Notes under the pieces: generated by a model
What the model was told of the DNA's origin: nothing
Databases searched by the model: none
Seen by the model: only the letters and a program-made list of their open reading frames with translations
Translations under genes and position numbers: made by a program
Assembly: GCF_037042905.1 (NCBI RefSeq)
Contig: NC_087249.1
Span: 55,396,401-55,460,400, forward strand
Direction of reading: 5' to 3'
DNA length: 64,000 nucleotides
From: Lytechinus pictus
Taxonomy: Eukaryota; Echinodermata; Echinoidea; Temnopleuroida; Toxopneustidae
Shown here: piece by piece, positions 42,995-55,219 of the stretch
Numbering within the stretch: the stretch's first letter is position 1
How the letters are laid out: every line of letters begins with the position of its first letter

Positions 42995-43888
42995 TCAGTC
43001 ATCCTTCTCACTCTCACTGAACTTGGGATGGCTCAGCATGAATCTCCGCTGTAATCTGGCGAGCGCTCGAAGTCGAAGGCTTCGTTTTGTTGGGATATAC
43101 CTGCTGGTCATCATCTTGTTGGATGAGGCTGTGGTCATCAACAACAAGTGTTGCTTGTACTTGTGGGGTAGTTGCACGCTGCTTGTCATAGAACCAAGCC
43201 AAATTACCGTTGCTATCACGCCATTTCCCAGCAGAGAAGTAGTGTCGCTTCCCCGCGTTAAAGGATTCCTGCACATCTTTTTGCCATTTTTTTTCTCTGC
43301 TCTATCCATAGCTGACAAATCATCGATGATATAGAAAGGGTATTGCTCCAATTTTTGTCGCTGTTGCGAAAGCACAAAGTGCTTATCCTGGTACGACAAC
43401 ATCCTGATTAGAAGATGGCGCGGCTTATCTCCTACCTTCCGGCCGTCCCGATGAGCCCTCTCGACCCGAGGGGACCGCATGTCAAAGAATTTCTCAAGGA
43501 AAGCTACAGCCACCTCCACCCCTCTCTCCTGGCGAGACATCGGTAATCCCACGACTCTTAAATTGTTCCTGCGAGAAAACCTTTCAAGCTTATTCTCTGC
43601 CAGCGCCGACTTCTCAAGGGCTTGGGTGTTTTGTTGGGTAGCAATATCTAATTCCTTAACTTTCTTCTCTAGTGGAGACATTCGCTTCTCTAGCTTTTCA
43701 GTCATGTCACCTAAGAAATCCAGAGCTTTCTCAAAACCTGCACACATAGATTTGATATCTGCTATGCCCCTTCTGACATAATTTTCAAAGTCCGATGAAA
43801 GTTCATCCGATGCACTAGATGTGTCGGTTTGTGTCCCCGAAGTTTCGGCCATGGCCTTTTGTGCGGTTCCGCTTCTTAGGTTCGGCAT
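42995..43888 (-). pseudogene. LINE ORF1 copy B, frameshifted
   Basis: Identical in layout to copy A up to AEKK. A T-run of 8 (43287-43294) instead of 9 then shifts the frame, replacing the end of the RNA-binding C-terminal domain with an unrelated tail ending SESEKDD. The original C-terminal frame is still readable at 43014-43274. First ATG at 43888. Confidence 0.85.
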
Positions 43889-43969
43889 ACCGTAAATTTC
43901 AGTTGAATAGGTTTCCACGTGCTAACTGGGAGCTCGCGCGTCTACACGTCTTCACTCTTCAGCAGTCAT

Positions 43970-44494
43970 CGGCGAGAAGTTCGTGCAGGCTCCACTCCAC
44001 TTCACTACTGCTACACTACACTCCACCTACCCGAACTTCGGGACGGTGAACTCGATCGGATATTCCGCGTGACAAAGGTGGGCTGGCCGCTGGAAATGTT
44101 ATTTATTGTAAAAATCATAACAAAAAATATAACGAGAAAGAAAAATTGCTTAATTTCTTACTCTTCACCCGTATTTCACTCCGTGTCCATCCTCTGGTCA
44201 TCCTCTAAATTGTTGATTTTGGGCCAGTATCTATTTCCTCACACGTCACTATTCACGGCCGAGTTCAAAACATCGCATGCGATCGGTCGCAGGTCAAACA
44301 GCATAAATATTTATGTTATTATTGGATGGTTCAGAAAATACCAAAAATATTCTACGAGTATGGGAAAATGTTTTTCTTCCTCGTTATATTTTTTCTATAA
44401 TTTTTACAATAAATAACATTTCCATCCCACCTTTGTCACTAGCGGTAGAGAAGTGGAGTGGAGCCTGCACGAACTTCGCTCGAGGTAGATCTAG
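43970..44494. mobile_element. Foldback element, copy B1
   Basis: Duplicate of 6148-6672 with the same arms and centre. One visible difference is GGTGGGCTGG against GGTGGGGTGG in the left arm. Confidence 0.75.
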
Positions 44495-44630
44495 TAATGA
44501 CTTAGTGCTGGCTAGCGACCGACGGGTTGTCATTCTCAGCCGTTCACTGATTATTCAGTTAAGACAGTGTGGTGCCTGTGTGTTCCGTGTGTGTATGTGT
44601 GATGCGAAGCTACCTCAGCTCAGACGATGT

Positions 44631-46023
44631 ACACTGTTAAAAATTGCCGTAATTTTACGGACAAAATTTAACAGAAATCGTCCGTAAACGATAAAATACG
44701 GAATAAAATTGTACATTTACGGATTTCTACAGAAAACCTGTAAAAATTACATAATAATTAGGTAAATGATCAATTTTACGGACGTTTTCTGTAATTGTAC
44801 AGAAGATCATTATTGAAAGGAGACGTTTACGATACATCTTGTAAATTTACTGTAAGTAGATGTAAGTTTACGGATAAAATTTAACAGATTAATTTGTAAC
44901 ACATGTAAAGTGCATTTTCTACGGAAAATTTTGTAAAATTTACAGAAAAATCAGGTTAACGATACATTTTCTGACGTTGTCCGTAATTGTAGTGAAGATC
45001 ATTCTTGAAAGGAGACGTTTAGTGGTTTACGGTACAAATCTTTGTAAATTTAATAGAAAGTAGCTGTAAGTTTACGGACAAGATTTAACAGATTAATTTG
45101 TACTATACAAACTACGGAAAATTTGTAAAAATTACATAAAAATCAGGTAAATGATCAATTTTACAAACGTTTTGATCCGTAATTGTACAGAAGATCATTA
45201 TTGAAAGGAGACGTTTACGGTACATCTTGTAAATTTACTGTAAAGTAGATGTAAGTTTACGGACAACGTCAGAAAATTTATCATACATGTATAACCTGAT
45301 TTTTCTGTAAAGTTTACACATTTTCTGTAGAAATTCCACTTTACATATATTAAAAATTAATCTTAGAAATGAGACGTTTAGTGGTTTACGGTACAAATCT
45401 TTGTAAATTTACGGACAAGATTTAACAGAAATGGCAATTTCTACGGAAACTTTGTAGAATTTACAGAAAAATCAGGTTTATGATAAATTTACTGACGTAC
45501 TTGTCCGTAATTGTAGTGAATATCATTATTGAAAGGAGATGTTTACGGTAAATCTTTGTTTATTTACTATAAAGTATGTGTAGCTGTAAGTTTACGGACA
45601 AGCCACAGATTAATTCGTAATATGTGTAAAATGCAATTTCTACGGAAAATTTGTAAAATTTACAGAAAAATCAGGTTAATAATAAATTTACTGACGTTGT
45701 CCGTAATTGTAGTGAAGATCATTTATTGAAAGGAGACGTTTACAATACTAGTACGTTTTGTAAATTTACTGTAAAGTAGATGTAAGTTTATGGACAAGAT
45801 ATAACAGATTAATTTGTAATATGTGTAAAGTGCAATTTCTTCGGGAAATTTGTAAAATTTACAGAAAAATCAGGTTAAATGGTAAATTTACTGACGTAAG
45901 GAGACGTTTACATACTTCTTTGTAAATTTACTGTAAAGTATATGTAAGTTTACGGACACGATTTAACAGATATGCAATTTCTACGGAAAATGTGTAAAAT
46001 TTACAGAAAAATCAAGTTAATGA
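44631..46023. repeat. TTTACGG-rich tandem repeat, uninterrupted
   Basis: The full array as it was before the gypsy insertion, starting ACACTGTTAAAAATTG. GAGACGTTTA markers lie near 44820, 45011, 45208, 45369, 45739 and 45900. Unit lengths vary from about 160 to 200 bp. The gypsy target site survives as TTACATATATTAAAA at 45341-45355. Confidence 0.8.
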
Positions 46024-46389
46024 TGAATATTCTGACCTTTTCGAGCATGCGCACTTGAGAAGTTTGTGAAAAAACCGCGAAGCAAAGATAATTTTCCCTG
46101 GGTCTTGGATGTGTCAAGTGATCTTCTTGATCAGAAATTCGTAAGTATTTTGCTTTGAATTCGTAATTCCTACTTCTCTGGAATATATTGATACGTTTTA
46201 TGCAGTTATATGAAATTAATAGTGTTGGTTTTCATGATTACGAACAAGGTTTTGGCATTGACAAGTCCAGACGATGCAATGTATCGTCGCATGCGCGCTG
46301 CTAGAGTCCCATCGGTGCATTTGAGTGTAGGATATTTTGACGCTGTGGTTGAACGAAATGAAGGGACGAAGCCGTGGGATGGGCCAAGC

Positions 46390-46949
46390 CCGGGGGGGGG
46401 GGGGGGCACTCAGTATATAATGCATAGTGGGTATGTGCCGCGGAGGGGACCCCCATTTTCACACTCAAATTTTCGTTCCAAGGCATAGCCATAGCATTTT
46501 TGTCTTATTGAGAAAAAGAACAAAGAAAGCCGCTCCAAGGAGTCCAAAGCATAGCGTTTTCTTCTTAATCTTATTTAGTTATTGAGAAAAAAAGAAAGAA
46601 ATCCGCTCCAAAGCTTCGCATATTTTCCGTTTTGCCGTTCTGAGCCGCAGTTTTGGTGAAAAGCGGCCGCAGAGCGCTGTCCGACCATCCCATCTGCGCT
46701 AGCGGCAGCGCACCCGGCGCCCGTGCCGCCGGGCTATAGCTGCATGCACGTATGCCCGTTCCATAGGGATGAATACGCAATCACACGCAGGCGACCCGTT
46801 CAAAGGACCCCCGTTTTCACAAACATTTGTCGTTCCGAAGCCCGTTCCGAGGACCCTCCTTTTTACAATAAGCCCGCTCCAAGGCCCCCATTTTTTGTCT
46901 CGCCCGCGGCACGTACCCACTACTTTTTTGGTCGAGTGCCCCCCCCCGG
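46390..46949. mobile_element. MITE with G/C-run termini (B)
   Basis: Duplicate of 23480-24040, with GGGCCAAGC at 46381-46389 and 46950-46958. G- and C-run lengths differ between the copies. Confidence 0.85.
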
Positions 46950-47199
46950 GGGCCAAGCTTGTTTTATGAGCTTCACAAGGATATTTATATTATGATGCCA
47001 TTTATATATTCATTTGTATCTTCATTTGTAAATGTCAAGATGAAAATATAAACCTCAAAATATTTAATTTGTGCAATTAAAGATTAAACTTATTTAAATT
47101 AAACTAAAGGCATGTAATTGTAAAGGGGTAGATTAGATTAGATCTAAATAAATCAAATCAATGACAATGTCAACTGTAGTGTAGTGTATCCCGTCCTCG

Positions 47200-47720
47200 G
47201 GCGAAGTTCATGCAAGCTTCACTCCACTTCACTACCGCTACACTACACTCCACCTACCCCAACTTCGGGATGGTGAGCTCGATCGGATATTCCGAGTGAC
47301 AAACGTGGCCGTGGGGTGGCCAATGGAAATGTTATTTATTGTAAAAATCATTTTAAACAATACAGGAGAAAGAAAAATGGCTTAACTTCTTATTCTTCAC
47401 CCGTATTTCACTCCGTGTCCATCCTTTGGTTATCCTCTAAATTGTTGATTTTGGGCCAGTATCTATTTCCTCACGTCACTATTCACGGCCGATTTCAAAA
47501 CATCGCATGCGATCGCTCACAGGTCAAACAGCATAAATATTTATATTATTGGATGGTTCAGAAAATACCAAAAATATTCTACGAGTTGGGGAAATTTTTT
47601 TTCTTCCTTGTTTTATTTTTTTTTTACTATAATTTTTACAATAAATTACATTTCCATCCCACCTTTGTCACTAGCGGTAGTGAAGACGTGGAGTGGAGCC
47701 TGCACGAACTTCGCTCGAGG
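47200..47720. mobile_element. Foldback element, copy B2
   Basis: Duplicate of 24291-24812, followed by the Harbinger-linked sequence that here continues into transposase exons. Confidence 0.7.
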
Positions 47721-49659
47721 TAGATCTAGTAATGATTTAGTGCTGGCTAGCGACCGACGGTTTCCATTCTCAGCCGCTAACTAATTATTCAGTTAAGACT
47801 GTGGTGCTTGTGTGTTCCGTGTGTGTATGTGTGATGCGAAGCTACCTCGACTCAAGTGATGTTGACGACCTTGTTGGAGCGTACAGTGTAGCGGTAGTGA
47901 AGTGGAGTGGAGCCTGCACGAACATCGCTTTAGGTAATGCGAAGCGTGCTGTACATGTGTTCTCTGGACGTGCGGGTATGGGTTTAGTGACAGTGTGCGT
48001 ATGATTGTGAAGGGTTGAAGCCCGGGTTGAAGTTTCTTACAGCTCTGTGGGTTTATCTATACTTAAATGATTCTCTTTTCAAGCTTAAATTCTTATAATG
48101 ATTGCTACATTCCAATTATTTGATTAAATTGTTTGTTTTAGAACAGGTCTTTTATTTTTTCCTCAGACTATTTTTCCCATTACATATCAATTAAAGAGAG
48201 TCTTCACTTGTGTTTTATTGAATTATTATACAATGTCCACTGTAATGAAAATGGAAACATGCCAGTCAAATGAAAGTGTAATATAAGTGGAAACATGCTG
48301 GTCTATTGACTATATGTTGACCATATAGTAGAAAGCGAAATTTGTTCTCAGCTGTAATTATTCTTTCTTCTATGGGAACTTGCTTCTCATAGATCAAATA
48401 AAATTTCCGAAGACCCCATATTATTTTGTTCTATTTGGTGCATTTAAAGAGGAGAAAGAAATGCTTTTTTTCAATTTGCCTAAATTGCATTTCAAAATAT
48501 ACCTTTTTCTTTTGCTTTCGGCACAGGCCAATTTTTAGAGGCTGAAATATTAAAGAGTTGATTACTTAAATTTTGTTCTAAAATCTTTTTCATATCACTT
48601 GCAAATAATAGAGAAAATATAGCGCCCCCCCAAAAAAAAATTATTTTTAAAGGCATCTTGCACAAATTATTACAATGTTTTTGTTTTATTTAACAATCAC
48701 TATGAGATCTGTATAAAGTGATAAACCAATGAATTATTTTTATATGTATATGTTTCCAATTATTTGCATATTTATTAAAAAATAATGTTTGTGTTATTTG
48801 ACAATTGTTTCACAGAATTACGTCGTCGGTTGTCATCTACCTACACCCATGGATTATCTCCATCACCTTCACAACCTTGAATTGCTAAGAGAGGTATGAT
48901 TGATAAATTTGGTTTACATTGTTTTAATTTGTTTAAAAGTATTATTGAAATGATTTGATGAGATAACAAAAATTAAAACTTGAAATTACATTTTGAATGT
49001 AGTTTTTGTTTACGGACAATCTTTTGAAGACAATTAAGATTGCCGTAATTATGTTGGTAGATGTGTAATCAAATCTTCATGCACATGTTCACTGTTTGGA
49101 ACGTTTATAAAGATCACAAAATAAAAGAATTAAAAATAATATTCAACTCTTCTGCATACATGTACAGCTACCTTTGCCAAGACCACGTCGTGGGCTACGG
49201 GATGCTAGAAATCCATTGGAATCGTACGAGGATGGGCCATTTCGAGATCGGTATCGACTGTCAAAAGAAACCGTCATTTACATCATCAACATGCTGGAAG
49301 CAGAATTGAAGAGGGACACACAGAGGAATGATCCACTTCCCGTTTATTTGAAGGTGTTGACGGCTCTCCGTTTTAATGCGGTGGGTAATTGAATTAAACG
49401 ATTATTGAGTGTTTTTGGGCTCTGTTAAATCTATTTGACCGAGGTTGTTTCTATTAATTTTAGGTCTCCTGACAAAGTTGATGATGATGACAATATCTAG
49501 AAATCAGAGAGGGAGCACATAAGTAAGAGTATCATTTAAGCAAACAGTCAAGTACCTATGAATTGCATACTTAAAAATTCCAAAACTACCACAGCAGGAG
49601 TGAAGCTCTGATGTTTCTGCTGTTAGAACTGTTATGTCAGGTTATAGTTATAAATTCGT

Positions 49660-50860
49660 CATAACCCTAAATTGGCAGATCACCCCGCCCCCCCCCCGAA
49701 TCTTGGCTGTGTTGCGATGAAAAGCTATGAAATTTGGCACATAGATAACAAGTCGAGATGAACATACACACAAAAAAATAGAACTGCAATCGTATCAGAA
49801 CAATGTGCATGCATTGACGCCTGTGATTTTATGGAGGGCAAGAAACAGAAGGAGATAAAGAGAAAACTCCTGAGGATATACATTTTCAAAATATTAAGAG
49901 GGCACTATTTTTATAGGCAATGGTCACTGATGCGTAAAATAAAACATTTGCCATATGAGGGATGATACCATTAGCAAACCCTAAAAAAGTGATACCAAGA
50001 TAAATGGAAACAAGGAAGTGATTTTACTGTTTTCCAACTTTTTAATAGAGAGCGCTATTTCTTAAAGGTAATGGTCACTGATGTGTAGAATGAAAAAAAA
50101 ACAGTTAAATTTTGGACTATCATAAGTCAACCCTGTAAAAATGAAACTGAAATAAATGAAAACAAGTAAGTGATGGCCATTTTACTATTGCTATTTTACT
50201 ATGCGTAAAAAACAGATGAATAAGGAAGCATGTTACCATTAGCAAACCCTGAAAAATATCAGACCAAAATGAATAAAAACAAGGAAGTTATGGCCATTTT
50301 TACGATTTTCCTACTTTCTATTTCAATAAATTTGATTTTTTTTTCAAATGTAGACTATTTCGGATTTTAATTTAGGGCATGAAGACGGCATTTTGAAGGG
50401 CAAGTCATACTTCAATATGAAGAGCAACTCTTAAAAAATCTACAGCAATTTGTTAGAAGTGTGTAGCATGCAGGATAAGAGAGTAAGGATGGGATTAGGA
50501 ATAGTATGCAAATGGACTTGACATTTACAAAATGGCACCTGGATGGTCATGCATTGCCCCTGTCCGCCCCCCCCCCTTGGTTTCCGCGCAATAAGTAAAA
50601 AAAATATTTAATGGATTAAAAAAAAAAATTGGTGTGTAGGTATAGGACACCAAAATACAGGCTCAGTTCAAATTCGGAGTCCGCAGGTCAAAGGTCACAG
50701 CTCATTAGATCTGCGAGTTGGTTTCTACATGATTATCATAAGTTCCAAATGAATATTTAGAAATGTTTTTTATTTGACTTATGTTCATGTGAATTATCAC
50801 ACATAGACATCTACTTTGTGTAATATGTATGGGAAATACCATGTATGTCAATGTATACCA
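49660..50860 (+). repeat. Nested repeat in Harbinger intron 2, with ~150-bp tandem units
   Basis: Units begin near 49916 (GGCAATGGTCACTGATG) and 50068 (GGTAATGGTCACTGATG), with a partial third near 50200. C-runs lie at 49688-49697 and 50570-50577. A CCGCAGGTCAAAGGTCACAG segment at 50681-50700 holds a DR1 site (50685-50697) like those at 2405-3235. Absent from block C. Confidence 0.6.
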
Positions 50861-50879
50861 TATCTCTCATATCTGTAGC

Positions 50880-51530
50880 ACAGTCACTTTTTATTTAAGG
50901 AACATTTCTAGAATCAGAAGGTTCATTGACCAGTCTGCCTGTCACAATGCTGTTCGTTCATTGGTTCTGTCTCGTATCGATTATTGCAATGGGCTCCTTT
51001 CTACAATTCCCTCTAATCAATTTATTCGTATTCAATGACTACAAAATTGGGCAGCACGATTAATTTTACAGGTTTCCCGAGATCATCCTTCCCAACCACT
51101 CTTTAATTCTCTTCACTGGCTTCCTTTTAAACAGAGAATTACGTTCAAATTACTCTTGATTGTCTACAAAACACTGAATTAACAGGCTCCACAGTATTTA
51201 AGTAACTGCTTGAATCTGTATACACCAACTAGAGCACTTAGGTCGGCCAGTGATCACCTTCGCCTCACATATTCATTAACTCGTACATTAGCTGGTGACA
51301 GAACTTTTACGGTGTCGGCTTCAAAATCCTGGAACGACCTGCCACTAATAATTAGACAGTCTCCAACATTAGCAATTTTCAAAAAGTCATTAAAAACTCA
51401 TCTCTTTCGTACTTTGTAGTTTTTAAAATATTACATTTAATTAATTTATTGTAAGCGCTTTGGGCCTAATGGGAAAAGCGCAGTACAATTAATAAGTAAT
51501 AATAATAATAATAATAATAATGTTGCGCGC
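50880..51530 (+). pseudogene. L2-like LINE, 5'-truncated, with its 3' end
   Basis: C-terminal RT-ORF region: RNISRIRRFIDQSACHNAV, VLSRIDYCNGLL, then after a TGA at 51036 NWAARLILQVSRD and LHWLPFKQRITFKLL. A TAA follows near 51178, then SWNDLPLIIRQ and LKTHLFRTL before the final TAG at 51417. The 3' UTR has the GTAAGCGCTTTGGGCC hairpin and an AATAAT tail. Two nonsense codons make it dead. Confidence 0.8.
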
Positions 51531-51735
51531 CATGTTATATAGTGGTTCATCTTGGGGTTACCGTACCAATTTTTTCGAACTTTTATCAATAGATGTGCAA
51601 AAACATCAAGGTAAAAAGTCATAAAAGCAAGGGACAGAAAATAAACATTATTCAATAGCTGTTTTTTAAGTCAGTACTGCTGCTATATCGAATCGTGTAA
51701 TGATGGCGACACTGCAAGAGGCCTTCCACTTGTTA
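51531..51735. other. Terminus related to the 2289-3281 repeat
   Basis: CAGTACTGCTGCTATATCGA and GAGGCCTTCCACTTGTT match the right end of the repeat inserted in LINE ORF2 (CAGCACTGCTGCTATATTGA ... CCACTTGTT). The two insertions therefore share a terminus and probably a mobilising machinery. Confidence 0.6.
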
Positions 51736-52959
51736 AAATGAATTGCAGAAAATTGTCTGATATTTGATGAAATATGTGCTTAATTTTTTTTGTCATCAGA
51801 AGTATCATCTGTATGTGCTTCAATGAAATGTTTTATAATTACCTCGAAACAATGACCTATCAACCATATGGTTTGTTTGATTTTACAGGATCATTTCAAA
51901 AGATGCATGGTGATGAGGCAGCAATATCACAGTCATCAATGTGTCGAATCATCAAAGATGTGTCGGAAGCTATAGCAACAAGGAAGAGGCAATACATGAA
52001 GTTCCTTCGACAAGAGATGAAGTTGAAGCAACTCAGCGACAGTTCTACCAGTACTGCAGATTTCCAGGAGTGATAGGTGCAATTGATGGGACACATGTCT
52101 ACATCAGGAGCCCTGGTGGGGATCAGGCAATATACTTCCTCAACAGGAAGAATAGATACTCGATCAATGTACAGGTTAGATTAATTATACCCTTTCTTAG
52201 GCCCTTTTCACAATTAGTGCTGAGACTGCTTGCAACCTTTGTGATTGTGTGCGACATATATTGTGATCAAATGATTGCAATTGCTAATACAAGCAAATGT
52301 GAAAGCCACTTAAATTACTATAACTAGAACAATGTACTATTTTGTATAAAGTTTGGCAAAAAAAAGAATGTTACATTAATTTTCTGTCCTAGGATTTTCT
52401 CTCACTTCAGTTTCATTATAGTAATTATTCGATCCGTATTTGATGGGGCAATTTTTAAAATGAGTAGTTAATTCTGTAGCAGATTTTTTTAATATGCATT
52501 TTTATTTATTTATTTTTTTGCAAGTACTGAGCAATGGAAGCAGTGGATGGGTGGGGTGATTGTTGGATAAATCAACCTAACAAGGAAAGCACACCAATAA
52601 TTTTAATGTGCATGCATGTTAAAATTGCATTCCAAATATGTGATAAACTTGCAAAACTCAATTGTTGTGTGCTCCCATTGGATGTCCCAAAGAAAATTGA
52701 AAATTAAGTGCCCAGAACGATATAGAGACAGTTATGAATGTATGATTTTTTCCTCTTTTGTCTTCTGCTAGGTTGTTTGTCATCAGGCTGGGAAAATAAC
52801 AAGCATCGTTGCCAGATGGCCTGGCAGCACACCTAACTCCGCAACCGTAAGTCACTTTTCAACCAAACTTGGATGGTAGATGTACTTAGGCGACCTGCAT
52901 GTTATGCTGCAGTTGGAGGTCACATGGTAAGGTCAAAGTGTTCCACAATGGACATAAGT

Positions 52960-54285
52960 TTTTGTAGAAATGTACAAAACCCGACGGTGCTCTCACTCCA
53001 TGATGTGTCTCTGTATCGTAGCAATACTTTGTAATTACTTGGTGTCTATATCCAGTCGGATTTGAAATGGTCTACACATGTTGGATATATGGTCAAGCGC
53101 GCAAATAGTCGTTTATATGTTCTTCGCACTTTGAAATATCATAGTCTGTAATTTCAGGACCTTATAGTTGTATATACTAGTTTCGTGAGACCAGTTGTTG
53201 AATATGCTGTACCTGTATGGTCAGGAGCACTAACAAAACAACAAGTACAAGTCATCGAACGTATTCAGAAACGTGCCCTTAGAATCATTTTTGGAGCAGC
53301 ATATTCTTCATATGAGCATGCTTTACTCCAGTCAAAACTGATGTCTCTTGAAGATAGACGGATCAAACTCTGTCTTGCGTTTGCGAAGTCTATGCAAATC
53401 CCCACGTCTAAACTGTATCACCTTCTACCTCAAAATAGGACTTGTCAATATCAGACTAGAAGCTTGGCCGGAATAGTAGAGATGCGATGTCGAACTTCAC
53501 GATATAGAAATAGCCCCTTGCCCTCGTTGATTCGGCACCTTAACTCTAAAAGAATTGATTACAAGGAGTAGTTGTTTTGTATATATCTTCCCCCATCGTT
53601 ACATGTATAATAATATCAAACTAAGAATGGCTGAGAATTAAAGAACTCATCATTCATTGGACTCTTAAAATGTGATATCATTAAAAGATTGTTGTTTTTT
53701 GTAAAATGCAGATTACATAATAATTCTAATGTTGAGTTCTCTTTATGTTGGCGAACTCAAGTTTCATTTCATTTTACTTTGTTAATCAAAATATTTTTCT
53801 TTCATATGAGCAATTATTCACTGATATCTAGTCGTAAACTTAATATTTGAATTGAAGTCACAAAAAATGCCAAAATATGTATTATTGCAGCATGTATGAA
53901 AAAATGTGACCTAATTGCTTCTTCGCCCTTTTCTCTCTGTTTCCCTTCCACCATCAATTTCTTATCTTCTCTCTCTCTCTCTGCCTCTCTTCTCTCTTCC
54001 ACTATTTCTATTCCTTTCTGCTTTCCAATTCATTTCCTCTATCCACACATATTTACATGTATTTTGAATATATATATTTTTTTTATTGATCAGTGAGTAT
54101 CGATTTAAATTTATTTATGATATACTGTACTTTGTTACATATATGTCTATATTGAAATTTGTTCGTAGTACTATAAGTTTTTTTACCTTGTTATTGATGA
54201 TTTTGTTTGAAATGTAAACTTTCGCAATTCGGCTTTTGCCGCAAAGAAAGGATTTTTAATAAACCATTTTGAATTGAATTGAATT
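52960..54285 (+). pseudogene. LINE 3' fragment (Jockey/CR1-like) with GAATT tail
   Basis: Recognisable from LLGVYIQSDLKWSTHV near 53038. An in-frame stop lies near 53146; then SFVRPVVEYAVPVWSGALT, QVIERIQKRALRII and SRYRNSPLPSLIRHL run to a TAG at about 53569. The long 3' UTR ends with AATAAACC and a (GAATT)3 tail at about 54270-54285. It is 5' truncated and lies in the Harbinger copy just after exon 4. Confidence 0.8.
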
Positions 54286-54647
54286 TTCAGGTCAACATTA
54301 AAGTTTATGTGCAAGGCTCTTATGACAAGTGTTATTCCATCCCAGTCATTTCACAATGAAGTTTCAATACAATTATGTTGTGTGCCCTCCCAAATCACGA
54401 TATTTCTGCATGATTGGGCGAGACACAATCGCTTTTGCCATGTTTTATTCTAGAAATAGTAAGCTTAGTATGAAAAAAATTATTGAAAAAAGCTGGCCCG
54501 ATTTGTCCAGGTCAGAAAAGGGCAACACAATTTTTGTTCAGGCCTTAAGTGAATGCATTCATACAATCTACCATGTGTTTGGGAGTTACATGTTTAAATA
54601 GCAAATCAGCGTTCCTATTGTAAGGTATCTACTGATTAAAAAATATC
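54286..54647. other. Unassigned
   Basis: Contains a 90-codon frame (54329-54601) with no recognisable domain. It may be residual Harbinger intron or host DNA. Confidence 0.25.
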
Positions 54648-55217
54648 TGTTAAAAATTTATGAATTCTGTAAACTTGTTTTTTTTACGGAAATGTGTAAA
54701 TTTACATGGGAATTTTGTAAAAGTACGTTAATTTTACGAAAAAGGAATCCGTAAAATTACGGGTTAAAAAAAAAAATTCCGGCAGCAAAATTTCCGGACA
54801 ATTTTTTTTTTTCCGTTAATTATTTATACGGAATCATGTTAATTTACGTAAATTTTCTGTAAAATTTCCGTAAGTAAAATCTGTATTTTACATGGGAATT
54901 TTGTAAAAGTACAGTAATTTTACGAAAAAGGAATCCGTAAAATAACGGATTAAAAAAAAAAATTCCGGCAGCAAAATTTCCGGACAAATTTTTTTTTTCC
55001 GTTAATTATTTATACGGAATCATGTTAATTAATGTAAATTTTTTGTAAAGTTTCCGTAAATAAAGTCTGTATTTTCAAGAATTGTATTTTACGGAATCTT
55101 GTAAATTTTACATAACTTTTCCACAAATTACCACTTTCTGTAAATTACGGAAAAAAAAAAGTCCGGAAATTTTGCTGCCGGACTTTTTCCGTTAAAAAAC
55201 TGAAATTTTTCTAACAG
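54648..55217. mobile_element. MITE with CTGTTAGAAAAATT-type termini
   Basis: CTGTTAAAAATTTATG at the left and AATTTTTCTAACAG at the right are inverted. Internally TTCCGGCAGCAAAATTTCCG occurs twice and its complement once near 55175, and the left two-thirds is a tandem duplication of about 184 bp. The termini resemble the start of the 6809 array (ACTGTTAAAAATTG). It abuts block C. Confidence 0.65.
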
Positions 55218-55219
55218 TG

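Larger units (their letters stand above)
39940..48720. other. Block B: near-identical duplicate of 1124-25811
   Basis: It contains the LINE, both foldbacks, the tandem repeat, the MITE and the Harbinger-linked sequence in the same order and orientation as block A, with roughly 0.3% substitutions by eye in the LINE portion. It lacks the 0.99 kb repeat and the 14.9 kb gypsy element. It is either a segmental duplication or two haplotypes placed in tandem by assembly. Confidence 0.85.
48849..52846 (+). pseudogene. PIF/Harbinger transposase, interrupted gene (block B)
   Basis: PIF/Harbinger transposases cut and paste DNA with a DDE core. Four exons can be traced. Exon 1 is 48849-48893 (MDYLHHLHNLELLRE, donor GTATGA). 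Exon 2 is 49168-49384 (ARNPLESYEDGPFRDRYRLS). Exon 3 is 51889-52174 (GSFQKMHGDEAAIS, then FPGVIGAIDGTHVYI with the first catalytic Asp, ending NRYSINVQ). Exon 4 is 52772-52846 (VARWPGSTPNSAT). Phases match at every junction except for a 1-nt loss in exon 3 near 52002-52004. The usual second Asp of the PGS.HD motif is Asn here. Later exons are lost near a LINE insertion. Intron 2 contains nested repeats. Confidence 0.85.
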
